A stretch of 64,000 nucleotides of DNA, taken from positions 1 to 64,000 of the forward strand of contig NZ_JYLK01000003.1 of the NCBI RefSeq assembly GCF_001439805.1. Direction: 5' to 3'. Below are positions 62,508 through 64,000 of this stretch, piece after piece. A program made the translations under genes and the position numbers. The DNA comes from Pseudomonas trivialis. GTDB lineage: Bacteria; Pseudomonadota; Gammaproteobacteria; Pseudomonadales; Pseudomonadaceae. Below the pieces are notes generated by a model. It was given only the letters and a program-made list of their open reading frames with translations, ran no database searches and had not been told where the DNA came from. The number at the start of each line of letters is the position of its first letter. Position 1 is the stretch's first letter.

Positions 62508-63794
62508 TTATTTGGCCGACTTGATCGCAGCACCCAGCTTCTTGGCAGTATCGGCCGGGTCGGCTTTAGGGTCGTTGATGTAGTTGGTCACGACGTCAAA
62601 GAACGCGCCTTGCACCGCCAGCGTGGTCGCCATGTTGTGCGCCATGCTTGGCTGCAGACCACCGGACTTGGCGTCCACCAGGAAGTCCTTGGCGGCGGTC
62701 TGGGCGCAGGAGTCGAAGCCCAGCTTGTCCATTTGCGTCAGCATGTCAGTGCGCACAGGGATCGACCCCTTGTTGATGCTGAACACTTTCTGGAAGTTTT
62801 CACCCAGCACGACTTTGGCGATGTCCTGCTGACCGGCCGCAGTGCCTTTGTCTTTCTGCTTGAACACCGCCAGGGAGTCGATGTTGTAGGTGAAGGCCTT
62901 GTCGGTGCCCGGGAAGGCTACGCACTCGTAGTCCTTGCCGGCGACTTTCTTGGCGGCGGTCCACTCGGACTTGGCCCAGTCACCCATGATCTGCATGCCG
63001 GCCTTGCCGTTGATGACCTTGCCTGCTTCCAGGTTCCAGTCCTGGCCTTTGCCGTCGACGTCCATATAGGTCGCGACTTTCTTCAACTCGGTGAGCGACT
63101 TGATCATTTCCGGACCGGTCAGCGCCGCGTTGTCGAGGTCAACCAGGGCCTTCTTGTAGCCGTCGGCGCCCATCACCGAGAGGACCACGGCTTCGAATAC
63201 CGTGCTGTCCTGCCAAGGCTGACCACCGTGGGCGAGCGGAATAAAGCCCGCCGCTTTCAGCTTGTCGCCGGCTGCGTAGAATTCTTCGAGGGTGGTAGGG
63301 TTTTTGGTGATGCCGGCTTTCTTGAAGACTTCCGGGTTGATCCACAGCCAGTTCACGCGGTGAATGTTCACCGGAACGGCCACGTAGTCACCGTCGTACT
63401 TCACGGTATCGGAGACTTTCTTGTCGAGCAGGGAATCCCACTTCTCTTCCTTGGCCACGTCCTTCAGAACGTCGGTGTCGAGCAAACCGGTGGACGCCCA
63501 TTCCTGGATGTCGGGGCCTTTGATCTGGGCAACGCCTGGCGGGTTGCCGGCGACCGCGCGGCTTTTCAGCACGGTCATGGCAGTGGCGCCACCGCCACCT
63601 GCGACGGCACCGTCTTTCCAGGTGAAGCCGTCTTTCTCGACTTGGGCCTTCAAGACATCGACAGCCGCCTTTTCACCGCCCGAGGTCCACCAATGCACGA
63701 CTTCAACCGTACCTTTGGAGTCGGCGGCAAATGCACTGAGGGGAAACAACGAGGCAACGGAAACAGCTAGGGCGAGGCGATTAATCGCATTCAT
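62508..63794 (-). CDS. gtsA: Glucose ABC transporter substrate-binding protein
   Basis: A 428-residue exported binding protein: a signal peptide ends near SLFPLSAFA, then [20 protein letters not shown], and [20 protein letters not shown] further on. It captures glucose in the periplasm for GtsBCD. ATG 63794 gives the signal peptide; the open frame starts earlier, overlapping the neighbouring gene. First gene of the operon. An AACAACAA motif lies directly upstream of the start. Confidence 0.94.
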   Translation of the reverse strand: MNAINRLALAVSVASLFPLSAFAADSKGTVEVVHWWTSGGEKAAVDVLKAQVEKDGFTWKDGAVAGGGGATAMTVLKSRAVAGNPPGVAQIKGPDIQEWASTGLLDTDVLKDVAKEEKWDSLLDKKVSDTVKYDGDYVAVPVNIHRVNWLWINPEVFKKAGITKNPTTLEEFYAAGDKLKAAGFIPLAHGGQPWQDSTVFEAVVLSVMGADGYKKALVDLDNAALTGPEMIKSLTELKKVATYMDVDGKGQDWNLEAGKVINGKAGMQIMGDWAKSEWTAAKKVAGKDYECVAFPGTDKAFTYNIDSLAVFKQKDKGTAAGQQDIAKVVLGENFQKVFSINKGSIPVRTDMLTQMDKLGFDSCAQTAAKDFLVDAKSGGLQPSMAHNMATTLAVQGAFFDVVTNYINDPKADPADTAKKLGAAIKSAK

Positions 63795-63807
63795 CTCAAT
63801 ACCTTTT

Positions 63808-63815
63808 TTGTTGTT
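63808..63815 (-). promoter_or_regulatory. Hfq/Crc motif before gtsA
   Basis: On the minus strand AACAACAA, continuing AAAAGG, fits AANAANAA and overlaps the ribosome-binding region 14 bases before the gtsA ATG. Confidence 0.6.
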
Positions 63816-63897
63816 ATGCATGCAAGTCTGGAGCTTGCGCTGCACGGAGTTTAAACATGGATTTTTCAAGCACAGGTAACAAAGGGATGCACAATTG

Positions 63898-64000
63898 TCA
63901 CCACTTGGTGACATGGCCTCCGGCGTCCAATGCGGTCGTCATGCTCGGCGACAACGGCAGTGCAGGCAGCACCACCGCTTGCCAGGCGTGGTACAGGTCC
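63898..64000 (-). CDS. C-terminal end of an AGE-family epimerase/isomerase (partial)
   Basis: The minus strand is open from the window edge to a TGA at 63898-63900, giving 34 complete codons. The residues [20 protein letters not shown] resemble the C-terminal helix of N-acylglucosamine-2-epimerase-type (AGE) sugar isomerases, often annotated D-mannose isomerase in pseudomonads. Its position directly upstream of gtsA fits a sugar-metabolism gene. Too little is present for certainty. Confidence 0.55.
   Translation of the reverse strand, partial: DLYHAWQAVVLPALPLSPSMTTALDAGGHVTKW

Noticed and set aside
1..64000. Complete prophage
   Set aside because: Only a Bro-N gene and a LexA box are phage-like; there is no integrase, terminase, capsid or tail gene.
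1..64000. tRNA or rRNA genes
   Set aside because: No cloverleaf-like or ribosomal sequence was recognised by eye; a dedicated RNA search was not possible here.

Overview
The window is chromosomal DNA from a fluorescent pseudomonad, most likely the Pseudomonas fluorescens group. This rests on high-GC coding style, two Pseudomonas-type REP families scattered between genes (GTGGGAGGGGGCTTGCTCCC hairpins and longer GTGGCGAGCGGGCTTG elements), and gene orders known from P. putida and P. aeruginosa: gtsABCD-oprB / mutarotase / hexR / zwf-pgl-eda, fadD1-fadD2 beside a hydrolase and a MaoC protein, and gntK-gntT / gntR. No RNA gene, CRISPR array, transposase or integrase was recognised.

Bases 1-5300: the tail of nrdB and its terminator are followed by an AT-richer accessory block. 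Four minus-strand genes form a CCWGG-type restriction-modification cassette: a Dcm-like cytosine methyltransferase, a Vsr repair endonuclease, an EcoRII-family endonuclease, and a free-standing protein resembling only the EcoRII N-terminal effector-binding domain. Beyond the methyltransferase promoter lie a near-consensus LexA box, a roughly 400-nt leader with a long-range hairpin, and a Bro-N domain gene, which looks like a phage or satellite remnant. This is the most unusual part of the window.

Bases 5400-31000: mostly small core and accessory genes. They include a HAD hydrolase, an orphan protein with a CoiA-like Cys/His cluster, an XRE regulator, an amidase next to a shortened amidase-like gene lacking the catalytic core, a metallo-beta-lactamase-fold protein divergent from its likely TetR regulator with two palindromic operators, a MASE2-GGDEF diguanylate cyclase, a BdlA-like PAS chemoreceptor, glpQ, a GAF histidine kinase, zntB, a Pit phosphate transporter, the 5-oxoprolinase genes pxpABC with a divergent LysR regulator, an SDR, and a PACE efflux gene divergent from a LysR gene.

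Bases 31000-53000: alaC, gluconate uptake and kinase genes with GntR and three palindromic operators, a DUF6124-like gene behind a leader with two competing pairings, a GST, an MFS transporter, a second BdlA-like protein, an orphan sulfonate-type binding protein, def, a BrkB-family membrane protein, CsbD, fadD1 and fadD2, a lysophospholipase-like hydrolase, a MaoC hydratase, and a class V aminotransferase.

Bases 53000-64000: the glucose uptake and Entner-Doudoroff block. GtsABCD and OprB import glucose; Zwf, Pgl and Eda run the pathway; HexR sits divergent from zwf with a recognisable operator between them. AANAANAA motifs, the type bound by Hfq/Crc for carbon catabolite repression, lie just upstream of gtsA, oprB, zwf and gntT, suggesting joint post-transcriptional control of glucose and gluconate use. 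The window ends in the 3' end of an AGE-type epimerase/isomerase gene.
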